Assembly (NCBI RefSeq): GCF_000718785.1
Contig: NZ_JOCA01000009.1
Location: forward strand, 186,001 to 250,000
Direction of reading: 5' to 3'
Length of the DNA: 64,000 nucleotides
From: Streptomyces sp. NRRL WC-3626
GTDB lineage: Bacteria > Actinomycetota > Actinomycetes > Streptomycetales > Streptomycetaceae
The notes below the pieces were generated by a model. That model had not been told where the DNA came from. It saw nothing but the letters and a program-made list of their open reading frames with translations, and did no database searches. Positions 36,048 through 44,475 of this stretch are shown piece by piece; position 1 is the first letter of the stretch; every line of letters begins with the position of its first letter. The position numbers and the translations under genes were made by a program.

Positions 36048-36926
36048 TTATGACGGCACCAGTGGGCGCACTTCCTCCGCCACGAACCGCACGAAGCCCT
36101 CCGGGTCGGGTTCGTCACCGGTCGGCTGAAGGACGACGGAGTCCGCCCCGGCTTCGGCAAGCCGCTGTACGGCCTTGGCGACGGCCTCCGCGTCCCCGGC
36201 GACCCCGATCTCCGGTTCCCCGCCGACGCCCTCGGCGACCAGTTCGGCGCGCAGCCGCGCGGCCGCGCCGGGCCCGGTGGCGGCGAGGAGGTAGACGACG
36301 GTTCGGTGGGGTTCGGCGGTACGTCCCGCGGCGGCGCGCCCCTCCTCGACGAGCCGGCGCGCCTGTCGCACGCCCTCGGGTGAGGTGTTGGCGGTGAGGA
36401 CGGTCCCGTCGGCGGCCTCACCGGTGAGCCGCACGGTCCTGGGTCCGGTGCCGCCGGCCAGCACCTGCACCGGTTCCTGCGGCGGCCAGTCGAGGGCGAC
36501 GTCGTCGAGCCGGACGTACCGCCCCTCGGTGGTGACGCGCTCACCACGCAACAGGGCCCGCAGCGCGGCGAGATGCTCGCGCAGCAGGGTCAGCGGCGAT
36601 TCGGCCCGCGCCCCGACCTGCCCCATCCAGTCCTGTACGCCGTGCCCCACGGCGAGGATCGGGCGCCCCGGGAACATCCGGTACAGCCCGGCGGCCTCCA
36701 TGCCCGTGACCGCCACGTTCCGCAGCGGCACGGGCAGCAGCCCGACGCCCACCCGCACCCGCTCGGTCCACGCCAGCGCGGCGGCGGCCGTGGAGATCCC
36801 GCCTTCCCGGAAACAGTCCTCCCACAGCCAGAGTTCCTCGAGCCCGCTGTCATCGGCGAGCCGGGCGACGGAACGGAGCCGCTCGGGAGCGAGCTGGGGG
36901 CGGAAGACTGCGCCGAGTGTGGTCAT
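36048..36926 (-). CDS. LLM-class F420-dependent oxidoreductase
   Basis: A 292-residue luciferase-like TIM-barrel enzyme. Features are ELWLWEDCFREGGIS, VGVGLLPVPLRNVAV, GRPILAVGHGVQDWMGQVGA and VQVLAGGTGPRTVRLTGEAAD, the pattern of F420-dependent family members. The substrate is unknown. It is 41 bases upstream of the methyltransferase on the same strand and may share its transcript. Confidence 0.88.
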   Translation of the reverse strand: MTTLGAVFRPQLAPERLRSVARLADDSGLEELWLWEDCFREGGISTAAAALAWTERVRVGVGLLPVPLRNVAVTGMEAAGLYRMFPGRPILAVGHGVQDWMGQVGARAESPLTLLREHLAALRALLRGERVTTEGRYVRLDDVALDWPPQEPVQVLAGGTGPRTVRLTGEAADGTVLTANTSPEGVRQARRLVEEGRAAAGRTAEPHRTVVYLLAATGPGAAARLRAELVAEGVGGEPEIGVAGDAEAVAKAVQRLAEAGADSVVLQPTGDEPDPEGFVRFVAEEVRPLVPS

Positions 36927-36975
36927 GCGGGGTTCCTACCCACGTACGGCCACGGGCTCAAACGGGCCGGACGGG

Positions 36976-38007
36976 TCAGCGGTTGATGGCCTGGATCTCC
37001 TGGACCGTGACGTCCTGGGTCGCGCCGAACTGGCCGTCCGGGAGGTCGCCGCCCGCGCCTCCGGAGCCGGTCCAGTGGATCTCCCACGTGACCGTCGCCT
37101 GGAGGGGGAACGTGCCCTCGCCCGAGGAGCGCAGGTACTTCACGCCGCACGGCGGGGTCCGGTCCGCGTTGCCCTTCTCGTACTTCTCGCCGATCCGGCC
37201 GTCGTTGATCTCGCACACGCCGGACGCCGGATAGGTCTCCGCGTCGGGGGTGCCCGCCTTGATCTCCAGGGAGACCGGTTCCGCCGTGGCCGTCGCGTTC
37301 ATACCCAGCACCGGGACGGACGCGGTGACCGACACCGGCTTGAACTCCGCGCCGTCCAGCCACGCCCACGTCGGAAGGTTCACCTTGGTCTCCTCGGCGG
37401 GGGCCAGCGTCACCTCCGTACCCGGAACACGGATCTGGGCGTAGGCGAGTTCGGCGAGGATCTCGGGGGTGACGGCGTTCTCCACGTCGGCGGGCGGGGC
37501 GTCGCCCGTGTCCACCCAGAAGTAGTCCTTCGTGCAGGAGTCCCAGCCCGGCGGGAAGCTCCGGTCGACGTACGACCCCCACCAGTAGCCCTTGCCGGAC
37601 TTGTCCTTGTTGAAGCCCTTCTTCTCGTCGTCCGCGTCGTACTTCTCCCGCTGCTTGGCGTCCCACTCGTATCCCGTGGAGCCGGCTTCCCAGATCGGCT
37701 CCAGGTAGTTCTGCAGCTGCTCGGGGGTGAACATGGGGGCGTACCAGCAGGGGGGAGGACTCCAGGAGGTGGAGGAGGCCAGGGCGCCGGCCTTGTCACC
37801 GGTGCCGTTCTTGGAGTAGTCGAATTTGACGCCGCCCACTTGGACGGAGAGGTTGCCCTTGTCGTCGGCGTTGGCGGTCTGTTGCTTGTCGCCGTTGTTT
37901 CCGTACTTGTCCCGGCCGGCGTACGCCGCTTGGGACAAGAGGGCGGAAACACACACGGTAGCCAGAACCGTCGCCGCCGCCCGCCGAACGTTCCTTACGG
38001 CTGGCAT
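36976..38007 (-). CDS. Secreted protein of unknown function
   Basis: A 343-residue exported protein. A signal peptide ends near ALLSQAAYAG. The mature part is hydrophilic and Trp/Tyr-rich, with likely disulfides among CW (PPCWYAP), DSCTKDYFWVD, SGVCEIND and PPCGVKYL. No family was recognised. A G-rich Shine-Dalgarno (GAGAGGGGGG) precedes the ATG. The first 13 bases overlap the end of the upstream lipoprotein gene, so the two are translationally coupled and probably act together in the envelope. Confidence 0.8.
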   Translation of the reverse strand: MPAVRNVRRAAATVLATVCVSALLSQAAYAGRDKYGNNGDKQQTANADDKGNLSVQVGGVKFDYSKNGTGDKAGALASSTSWSPPPCWYAPMFTPEQLQNYLEPIWEAGSTGYEWDAKQREKYDADDEKKGFNKDKSGKGYWWGSYVDRSFPPGWDSCTKDYFWVDTGDAPPADVENAVTPEILAELAYAQIRVPGTEVTLAPAEETKVNLPTWAWLDGAEFKPVSVTASVPVLGMNATATAEPVSLEIKAGTPDAETYPASGVCEINDGRIGEKYEKGNADRTPPCGVKYLRSSGEGTFPLQATVTWEIHWTGSGGAGGDLPDGQFGATQDVTVQEIQAINR

Positions 38008-38657
38008 TCGTCGGCCCCCCTCTCGGACACGATGTTGGTGGTCTGCCAGACGCCGTCGGCGTTCCTCTTGAGCGCGGTGTTGTACAGCACGTAACTGTCC
38101 GAGGTGGCCGCCGACTTGTCGACCTTGCCGGTCTTCTTGCTCTTGATGAACGACTTGCTCTCGTCGGAGCAGTACGTGACATAGGCCTTGTCGGCGCCGT
38201 CCAGCGTCGCCTTGCGGTTGAAGTACCGCGTCACGCCCGTCCACGTGTCGTTGCCGTCGATATAGCGCTGCGCGTAGGTGATCGAGGATTCCAGGGCTTT
38301 CTCCGTGTTGTAGAAGCCGAGCGCCTTGGTGTCCGTACTGCCCTGGAAAATCGCCTCGTCGACGGCATTGACGCCGAGAGCGTTGTCGGCGAGAACGGCG
38401 TCCTTCACCGGATCGCCTGTCTTGTCGCCCTCGAAGACGTTCTTCGCGTCGGAAGGGAACGTGATCTTCGGGCGTCCCCCGGAGTCCGGGGCGTCGGCGC
38501 TCGGGGACGCCGACTTCTCACCCCCCGTGTCCGCTCCCGCGATCTTGTCGTTGTCCTTGTCCTTGGACGGGCTGTCGTCGCTACCGCACGCGGACAGCGT
38601 CAGGGCCGCGGTGGCGGTCAGCGCGAGCGCTGCGAGCAGGGTGGGGCGGCGGTTCAC
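37995..38657 (-). CDS. Putative lipoprotein
   Basis: A 220-residue lipoprotein. The N-terminus has a signal peptide with the lipobox LSAC (Cys at about residue 24). A Ser/Lys/Asp-rich linker precedes a domain from about residue 65 that ends in GADECQP. No family was recognised. The GTG at 38657 has GGGAG six bases upstream. It is coupled to the secreted protein gene downstream. Confidence 0.83.
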   Translation of the reverse strand: MNRRPTLLAALALTATAALTLSACGSDDSPSKDKDNDKIAGADTGGEKSASPSADAPDSGGRPKITFPSDAKNVFEGDKTGDPVKDAVLADNALGVNAVDEAIFQGSTDTKALGFYNTEKALESSITYAQRYIDGNDTWTGVTRYFNRKATLDGADKAYVTYCSDESKSFIKSKKTGKVDKSAATSDSYVLYNTALKRNADGVWQTTNIVSERGADECQP

Positions 38658-38741
38658 AGTCGGCTCCCGGGAGGGCGAGGCTTCTCTTCAGCGAATCCAA
38701 AGCTATCGGCTGGGTGAGTACAGGCACCAGAGTGGCTGGGG

Positions 38742-39224
38742 TCAACTGAGCGGGCGGTCCGTGATGAGGGCCGTGAGGATCATCGGGGCGTCCCCGTCGG
38801 ACTGGTTGAGGGAGAGCGCGGTCCAACGGCCGGACGGCGAGGGGCCCCAGACTTTCAGGTCCCCGAGACAGTCCTTGGCCAGGAGGGTGCGGAAGGGTTC
38901 CGGGCGGGCAACTCCCGTCGGGCGCATGACCAGTGTGCGGTGCGGGCCGAAGCGGGCGTCCAGATGCGCCGCCAGTGCCGTCAGGTGCATCTCCGCCCTC
39001 TCCTCCGCCTCGTTCCATTCGCGGCCGTACACGCCCGTGAGGGCTTCGCTCTCCCAGACGGGGAGGAGCAGGAACCCCTCACCGTGCGTCGACGCCCATG
39101 CGCCGGTCCCCGGTTCCCCCTGATCGGTTGTCGGTCCGGAAGCCGGGAGTGCGGCGGACAGCGCGGACTCGACGGCGGACACCGCGCGGGGCAGGTCGAA
39201 GGGCTCGCCCTCGCGGGCGGTCAC
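38742..39224 (-). CDS. Small protein downstream of the Imm52-like gene
   Basis: A 160-residue cytoplasmic protein of unknown function. It starts at a GTG (39224) that overlaps the stop of the Imm52-like gene as GTGA. Residues about 50-70 (GFLLLPVWESEALTGVYGRE) and the end (WTALSLNQSDGDAPMILTAL) look like a compact alpha/beta fold. No signal peptide or membrane segment is present. Its coupled position suggests a second immunity or accessory protein for the toxin upstream; this is inference. Confidence 0.75.
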   Translation of the reverse strand: MTAREGEPFDLPRAVSAVESALSAALPASGPTTDQGEPGTGAWASTHGEGFLLLPVWESEALTGVYGREWNEAEERAEMHLTALAAHLDARFGPHRTLVMRPTGVARPEPFRTLLAKDCLGDLKVWGPSPSGRWTALSLNQSDGDAPMILTALITDRPLS

Positions 39225-39925
39225 AGCGCCGGCCGGGTCATCGGCTGGGGCAGCGGCTCGAGTGCGCCCGACGCCTTCAGGGTCTGGTACGCCTTGACGA
39301 CGCTCGCCGTGTCTCCGGGGGCCGCGATGGTGAAGAGGGTGCCGCCGGTGGGGAGTTCCCTGCGCTCGGGCAGCGCTTCGGACGGCGTACGGGCCACACG
39401 TCCTGCGGACAGACAGCCCACCCAGCCGACCGACGGTGTCCCGATCCTGTAGCCCGCTTCCTTCTTCAGCGCGGACGTCACCGCCCGGTCGCCGACGTCG
39501 CCGTGGTCCGGATCCCATGACTCCGCGACGGCCGCGAGAAGTTCGGCGTCCGGGAGGCCGGGCGCGTCGTCGGGGGACACGATCGTGGCCACCAGCGACT
39601 GGAGCAGGTACTGCGGGGTTCCGCCCGCGAGTGCGGCGAGCTCCACCTTCCAGCCGGGGGCGGCGGTGTCGGCGAGGAGGCGCAGCGAGGTGCCGTCCGC
39701 CGCCGACCAGTCGTCGGCCGCCTGGGCCGTACGCAGGGCGGCGAGCAGGGACGCTTCGTCCGGCCGGATCGTCTCGCCGGATCCGGAGGCGGGCACGGTG
39801 TGCCAGGTGCCCGTCAGCTCCGGCAGCAGCCTGGCGAACCGGTCCAGTGTCATGCTCCATCGTGCGGCGAGTTCCGCCGCCGACTCCTGCCGGGGGCCCC
39901 AGAAACCCCGCACCACGCGTCGCAT
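39221..39925 (-). CDS. Imm52-like immunity protein
   Basis: A 234-residue cytoplasmic protein beginning MRRVVRGFWGPRQESAAELA, then RWSMTLDRFARLLPEL and TWHTVPAS. The start (RGFWGPR, a run of about 20 and then a helix) and the position directly after a Tox-REase-5 toxin match Imm52-family immunity proteins, which pair with that toxin class. The assignment is by pattern memory plus context and is not certain. It would bind and block the nuclease domain inside the producer. It begins 77 bases after the toxin gene. Confidence 0.72.
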   Translation of the reverse strand: MRRVVRGFWGPRQESAAELAARWSMTLDRFARLLPELTGTWHTVPASGSGETIRPDEASLLAALRTAQAADDWSAADGTSLRLLADTAAPGWKVELAALAGGTPQYLLQSLVATIVSPDDAPGLPDAELLAAVAESWDPDHGDVGDRAVTSALKKEAGYRIGTPSVGWVGCLSAGRVARTPSEALPERRELPTGGTLFTIAAPGDTASVVKAYQTLKASGALEPLPQPMTRPAL

Positions 39926-40002
39926 GTCCCGTTCCCTCTCTCCCGCTCTCCGCCGCCCGTGTCCGGCTTCACACCCTAGGTCGTACGTGCCCCGCCGCCC
40001 CG

Positions 40003-42237
40003 TCAGTCGAAGGCCTCGGGGCGGCGGTCGCCCGCGATCGGTTCGGGGGTGGTGTGGACGACCTCGATGTCCAGGCCTGCGTCCTCGAACGCGTCGCGGG
40101 CCGCGTCTGCGACCTCCTCGTTGGAGAAGTGCCACTCGACGTCCTTGCCGCGTGCCGCCTCGGTCTGCCTGCGTGCCTCGGCGAGAAGCCGTTCCTTGCC
40201 CGAGGGGGTGAGTTCGGTGCGGTCGGCGCTCAGGAAGCTGTCGTAGCCGTTCTTGGCCTCCAGATAGGTCTGGCGGGAGGAGTCCCAGCCGTCGAACTCG
40301 ACGTCCGGGACGTCCGGGTCGGTGTGCGGGACGACGTACTCGTGTCCGCGCTGGGTGCCGGTGATCTGTTCCTGGTAGCGCAGCCAGGACTCGTTGCGCC
40401 AGTTGGGAGCGGGGTTGCGGTCGCGGCTCGCCCAGAAGCCGTCGCCGGCGTCGGCGTCGCCGTAGGTGCGGCTGTCGAGGTCGTCGGCCCAGTCCGGCGC
40501 GTTGTAGTTGCGCGGGTCGCTGGTGTCGTTGCGCTCGGGGTCGGGGTACTGCTTCTTCTTCTCCAGCGCCTGGCGGGCGCGTTCGGGTTCCTCGGCGCGT
40601 TTGCGTTCGAGGTAGGCCTGGCGTTCGGCGGCGCGGGCCGCTTCCGCCTGTTCGCGGGCCTCCTCGTCGCAGCCGCCCTCCGCCAGGACGACGTACGGGC
40701 TGCCGGCCGCCGCGAGGACGGTGGTGCCGGTGCCGGGTCCCCCGCGCGGGCCCGTGGAGTCGTAGGGGGTGCTGCGGGGCGGTGCGGAGATGGTGCAGCC
40801 GGTGCGGCGGGCGGCGTCCTCGGCCTCGTCCGCCGACTCGTCGGCGCGGCGGGCGGCGTCCTTCACCGCGTCGAGGTCGCCGGCCTCGGCGGCACGCCGG
40901 GCGTCCTGGGCGGCCTCGGTGGCGTCGTCGACGACCCGGCTGAGCCGGCCGAGCGAGCCGACCTTCTCGGCGATCTTCGCCTCGCCGTAGCCGGGGATGA
41001 AGAGGGAGCCGATGTTCCAGATGACGGTGGTGACGGCGCGCGTCTCGTTGCCGTCGTCCCACTGGTCCACGACGTCGTCGCCGATGAAGGAGTCGAACAG
41101 GACCGTGCCGCCGGTGCCGAGGGAGGATCCGCCCCAGCCGAGGATCGCGCCCAGGTAGTCGCCGTCGTCCCACATGCCGCGGGCGTCGGCGGAGTCGTCC
41201 CACCACTGGGCGCCGAGGGAACTGCCGTAGTCCATCAGGCCGTTCCACGTGTCGACGGGGCTGGTGACGACGTCCCAGATGCCGGTGACGTCGCCCCAGA
41301 CACCGTCGACGAAGAGGCCGCCGCCCACCTGGCCGATCTGGTCGCCGGCGCAGCCGAAGAAGGCACCGAAGCCGGAGAAACAGCCCTCGCCCTCGTCCTC
41401 CTGGCTCCCTTCGCCCTCCTCCTCGTTTCCGGTGGTCGGGTCCTCGTACGGCGGCTCGTCGATCTCGTCCTCGGCGGCCACCGGGTGCACCACGGAGGGG
41501 TCGCCCCCGGTCGCAGGGGGTGTGTCGCGACGGCTGGGGTCCGGGTCGGCGTCGCTGTCACCGCCCTCCGCCGTCACCGGGCCGCCGTCGCCCCCGCCGG
41601 GTGCCAGGCAGGCCGTGCCGGTGACGCGGCAGACCTGGGCCTGGATGCCGGTGAGGATCCGCGGGCCCAGCCCGCTGACCAGCAGCGCGGCGATGATCGC
41701 GGCGACGACCGCGACCAGTCCCGCGTACTCCACCGCCGTCTGGCCGTCGTCCCGGCGCCATCGGATCATCCGGGGCAGGGAGAAGGGGCGCCGCTCGGGC
41801 CGGTCGAGGTGCGCGAGGCGATACCACTCGCGGCTCTCCGGGCGGGTCAGGAGGCAGAGGATCAGCAGGGGGAGGAGGAGCTGGGTGAGACCGCGGGCCG
41901 ATCCGTCGGCGAGGTTGGACAGGGAGCCGAGGATCAGCCATGCCTGTACGGCGATGAGCGCGAGCCATGTCCTGGTTCCGCCCCGCCAGGTGCGCCGGGC
42001 CAGCCACCAGCCGACGACGCCGGGGGCGGCCGCGTACGCCACCTGGGCGAGCAGGGTGCCGTCGACCGCGTCGAGCGACGCCGCCGTGAGGAGCAGTCCC
42101 AGGCCACCGGCCACCGTGAGCGCGAACAGGGCGTGCACGAGCAGCATGGCCCGGGACAGCGGCCGGGGCAGGCCCCTCCCGTACCCGGGTGCGCCCCGCG
42201 CCACCCCCGACTCCGTTCCTCCCCCGTGCGAGGCCAT
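40003..42237 (-). CDS. Pilin-linked polymorphic toxin with Tox-REase-5-like nuclease domain
   Basis: A 744-residue composite protein. Four membrane helices lie at about residues 31-53, 61-82, 88-109 and 115-131. Residues 164-195 (DDGQTAVEY followed by a hydrophobic stretch) are a full Flp prepilin motif: Gly, four residues, Glu-Tyr. An acidic Pro/Gly linker (about 210-285), a Trp/Gly-rich region (285-430) and an Ala/Asp/Glu helical region (430-565) follow. The C-terminal domain (about 595-735) has VEFDG then YLEAKNGY; D649 and E660-x-K662 fit a PD-(D/E)xK nuclease as in Tox-REase-5. Candidate immunity genes follow. GAGGAGG precedes the ATG at 42237. The upstream promoter pattern matches the Flp genes of the pilus locus. 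Confidence 0.82.
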   Translation of the reverse strand: MASHGGGTESGVARGAPGYGRGLPRPLSRAMLLVHALFALTVAGGLGLLLTAASLDAVDGTLLAQVAYAAAPGVVGWWLARRTWRGGTRTWLALIAVQAWLILGSLSNLADGSARGLTQLLLPLLILCLLTRPESREWYRLAHLDRPERRPFSLPRMIRWRRDDGQTAVEYAGLVAVVAAIIAALLVSGLGPRILTGIQAQVCRVTGTACLAPGGGDGGPVTAEGGDSDADPDPSRRDTPPATGGDPSVVHPVAAEDEIDEPPYEDPTTGNEEEGEGSQEDEGEGCFSGFGAFFGCAGDQIGQVGGGLFVDGVWGDVTGIWDVVTSPVDTWNGLMDYGSSLGAQWWDDSADARGMWDDGDYLGAILGWGGSSLGTGGTVLFDSFIGDDVVDQWDDGNETRAVTTVIWNIGSLFIPGYGEAKIAEKVGSLGRLSRVVDDATEAAQDARRAAEAGDLDAVKDAARRADESADEAEDAARRTGCTISAPPRSTPYDSTGPRGGPGTGTTVLAAAGSPYVVLAEGGCDEEAREQAEAARAAERQAYLERKRAEEPERARQALEKKKQYPDPERNDTSDPRNYNAPDWADDLDSRTYGDADAGDGFWASRDRNPAPNWRNESWLRYQEQITGTQRGHEYVVPHTDPDVPDVEFDGWDSSRQTYLEAKNGYDSFLSADRTELTPSGKERLLAEARRQTEAARGKDVEWHFSNEEVADAARDAFEDAGLDIEVVHTTPEPIAGDRRPEAFD

Positions 42238-42294
42238 GGCCGCCCTCCTCAAGTCCCCCGGTTCTGGGCCGTGTCTTGTGCACGACACGGCCCG

Positions 42295-42340
42295 AGAGTA
42301 GGGAGAGGGCGCTTTCGGGGGATGGGCCCGTGGGCCCAAA
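42295..42340 (-). promoter_or_regulatory. Shared pilin-type promoter of the toxin gene
   Basis: On the minus strand: TTTGGGCCC-AC-GGGCCC (42340-42324), 23 bases, then TACTCT (42300-42295). The same arrangement precedes the Flp-like gene at 46095 and, with a different centre, the Flp gene at 48347. Confidence 0.65.
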
Positions 42341-42370
42341 CCGGCGCCCAACGGCCGTCCGGGTGACGGG

Positions 42371-42393
42371 CGTTGTCAGTCGGGCGCATTAGT
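42371..42393 (+). promoter_or_regulatory. PafBC-type DNA-damage promoter of the discoidin-domain gene
   Basis: TTGTCAGTC, eight bases, then TAGTGT. It matches TTGTCRGTG-N8-TAnnnT except for the last base of the first block. The spacer GGGCGCAT resembles GGGCGCAC in the xseA promoter. It gives a leader of about 60 bases before the ATG at 42460. Confidence 0.68.
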
Positions 42394-42459
42394 GTCCTGA
42401 TCACAGTCGCCCGGAGCGTGGCGGCCGCAACCGACGTACCGCCACATCTTGGAGCAGCC

Positions 42460-43983
42460 ATGGGATTTGAGGCCACCTACGCCGACTTCTCCGTCGAACC
42501 GAGCCGGCTGGCGAACGCCGACGTCCGGTTCCACGGGGCCCGGTTCGCCGGGTCGCACGTGGCGCTGAGCGCGGGCGGGAGTGTGGCGCTGGAGTTCGAG
42601 GTGGCGGACCCGGAGGACGTCCCCCAGGTGACGCTCACGGTCACGGCCCTCGTCTCCAAGCTGGGCTCCGACCTCGGGTACGCGCCGATGAGCGTGCTGG
42701 TGCAGGGGGAGACGGTGGCCGAGGACCTCACCGTGCCCGGAGGCGGCGACCTTCCCCAGGACAACGTCTTCGCGGTGCCCGGCCGTCTGCTGAAGCCCGG
42801 CACCAACACGCTGGAGATACGCTCCTCGGACAAGTCCGGCAGCATGCTCTGGCTGTACCGGATCACCCTGGACCCGGTGGGGGAGCGCGGCCGCTCCGAG
42901 CGCGCGCGGACCGCGGAGGCGGCCCGGGACTCGGTCTTCACCTACGACACGGAGCTCCGCCCGGCCCACGCCTCCTCGGCGCGCTGGCAGGCCGCGCCCC
43001 GGCTGCTCTTCCACATCGACCGGGACGAGCGGTCCCTGCCCGCGCAGCTCGGCTGGCGGGGCGAGGACGGGGCCGAGTCCGCCATCAGCTTCCAGTCCGC
43101 CATGTCCGACTTCCACGGTGTGCACCGCGCCGCGGACGGTACGGCGTACGAGTACCGGGGCCGGCTCGCCGACCGTCGGCCGTACTCGGACGACACCGAG
43201 AACCTGTCCGCGTCCGTCCTGCACCGCTTCCACACGGAGGAGGGGTGGGGCGGCAGTTGGCACACCTCCCACGAGCTGCGGCTGCTCGTCGACGACGGTG
43301 GGGCGTCCGTCGAGCGGGTGACCTGGCGCGACCAGCGGGGCAACTCCGGTGTGGTGGCACTGCACGCCGCCTCCTCCGAGGTCGAGGTGACCGGCGTCGA
43401 GGCGAGCGACGAGTTCGACGACGGGGGCGAGGGCGCGGACAACCTCCTGGAGGACCGGCGCAGCAAGTGGCTGACGTTCGACGAGACCGCTCATCTCGAC
43501 TTCACCCTCGCCCGCCCCACCGCCGTCGCCTCGTACTCCCTGACCTCGGCGAACGACTTCGACGACCGCGACCCCCGTGACTGGACCCTCCTCGGCTCCC
43601 AGGACGGCCGCGCGTGGACGCCGCTGGACACACGCAGCGGTGAGAGGTTCCCGGAGCGGTTCCAGACCCGGGAGTTCCACCTCCGCTCCAACGCGCGGGC
43701 CTACCGCCACTACCGTCTCGACATCACCCGCAACGCGGGCGGCTCCGAGGTCCAGCTCGCCCGGGTCCGCTTCGCCGAGGCACCCGCGGGTCAGGCGTTC
43801 ACCGGCTACTACCAGCGCTGGAACGAGGGCCCGATCGGCTACCGCGGCACCCCGGTCGCCGCCGTGTCGTCGGCCGTCCCCACGGCTCCCCGCGTCGCCT
43901 CGGAACTCCAGGCGGCCGTGGCGAGCCTGTCCGAGACCGCCCAGGCACTGGCCGCGCTGGCCGCACAACTCCGCAAGCACTGA
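42460..43983 (+). CDS. Cytoplasmic protein with F5/8 type C (discoidin) domain
   Basis: A 507-residue protein with no signal peptide or membrane helix. The N-terminal 150 residues form a beta-rich domain (ADVRFHGARFAGSHVAL, LKPGTNTLEIRSSD). A central beta region with VHRAADGTAYEYRGRL follows. An F5/8 type C (discoidin) domain (about 345-455) contains NLLEDRRSKWLTF, ASYSLTSANDFDDRDPRDWT and YRHYRLDIT. The C-terminus is a short Ala-rich helix. Discoidin domains usually bind sugars outside cells, so an intracellular one is unusual. GGAG precedes the ATG. A damage-type promoter drives it, and it is divergent from the toxin gene. Confidence 0.85.
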   Translation: MGFEATYADFSVEPSRLANADVRFHGARFAGSHVALSAGGSVALEFEVADPEDVPQVTLTVTALVSKLGSDLGYAPMSVLVQGETVAEDLTVPGGGDLPQDNVFAVPGRLLKPGTNTLEIRSSDKSGSMLWLYRITLDPVGERGRSERARTAEAARDSVFTYDTELRPAHASSARWQAAPRLLFHIDRDERSLPAQLGWRGEDGAESAISFQSAMSDFHGVHRAADGTAYEYRGRLADRRPYSDDTENLSASVLHRFHTEEGWGGSWHTSHELRLLVDDGGASVERVTWRDQRGNSGVVALHAASSEVEVTGVEASDEFDDGGEGADNLLEDRRSKWLTFDETAHLDFTLARPTAVASYSLTSANDFDDRDPRDWTLLGSQDGRAWTPLDTRSGERFPERFQTREFHLRSNARAYRHYRLDITRNAGGSEVQLARVRFAEAPAGQAFTGYYQRWNEGPIGYRGTPVAAVSSAVPTAPRVASELQAAVASLSETAQALAALAAQLRKH

Positions 43984-44027
43984 CGTCCGCGATACGGTCG
44001 GGGGGTCGCGGGGAGGGGTGGTCGGGA

Positions 44028-44414
44028 ATGGGTCGCTGGCCGGACGGACACGGGGAGTTGACCATCTGGCCGGAGGGGAACCCGCCGGCCGTCATCCCCC
44101 TGGAGATCGCCACCTCCTACCGGGCCCGCACGAGGGGCCTGCTGGGCCGGGACTCCCTCTCCGGGGCCCTGCTCCTCTCCCCCGCCAGCAGCATCCACAC
44201 CTTCCGTATGCGCATCCCGATCGACGTGGCCTACCTCGACCGCCGCCTCCACGTCATCGCCGTACGCACCATGCCCCCGGGACGCCTGGGCCTGCCCCGG
44301 TGGCGTGCACGGCATGTACTGGAGGCGGAGGCGGGGGCGATGGAGGGGTGGGGGCTGCGGGTGGGGTCCCGGGTGGAAGTGACCCCTTCGAGTGGGCCGG
44401 GCCGCCGCTGTTAG
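44028..44414 (+). CDS. DUF192 protein
   Basis: A 128-residue protein covered by a DUF192 domain: IPLEIATSYRARTRGLLGRD, then ASSIHTFRMRIPIDVAYLDR and MPPGRLGLPRW. DUF192 is a small beta-barrel of unknown function, and members are often found beside actinobacterial Tad pilus genes, as here. No signal peptide is seen. It follows the discoidin-domain gene after 44 bases and may share its transcript. Confidence 0.85.
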   Translation: MGRWPDGHGELTIWPEGNPPAVIPLEIATSYRARTRGLLGRDSLSGALLLSPASSIHTFRMRIPIDVAYLDRRLHVIAVRTMPPGRLGLPRWRARHVLEAEAGAMEGWGLRVGSRVEVTPSSGPGRRC

Positions 44415-44475
44415 CCGAACGCGCCGACCGGGAACGGATCCCGATCGGCACGTCGCGGACCGCAGGCGCGGGCTG

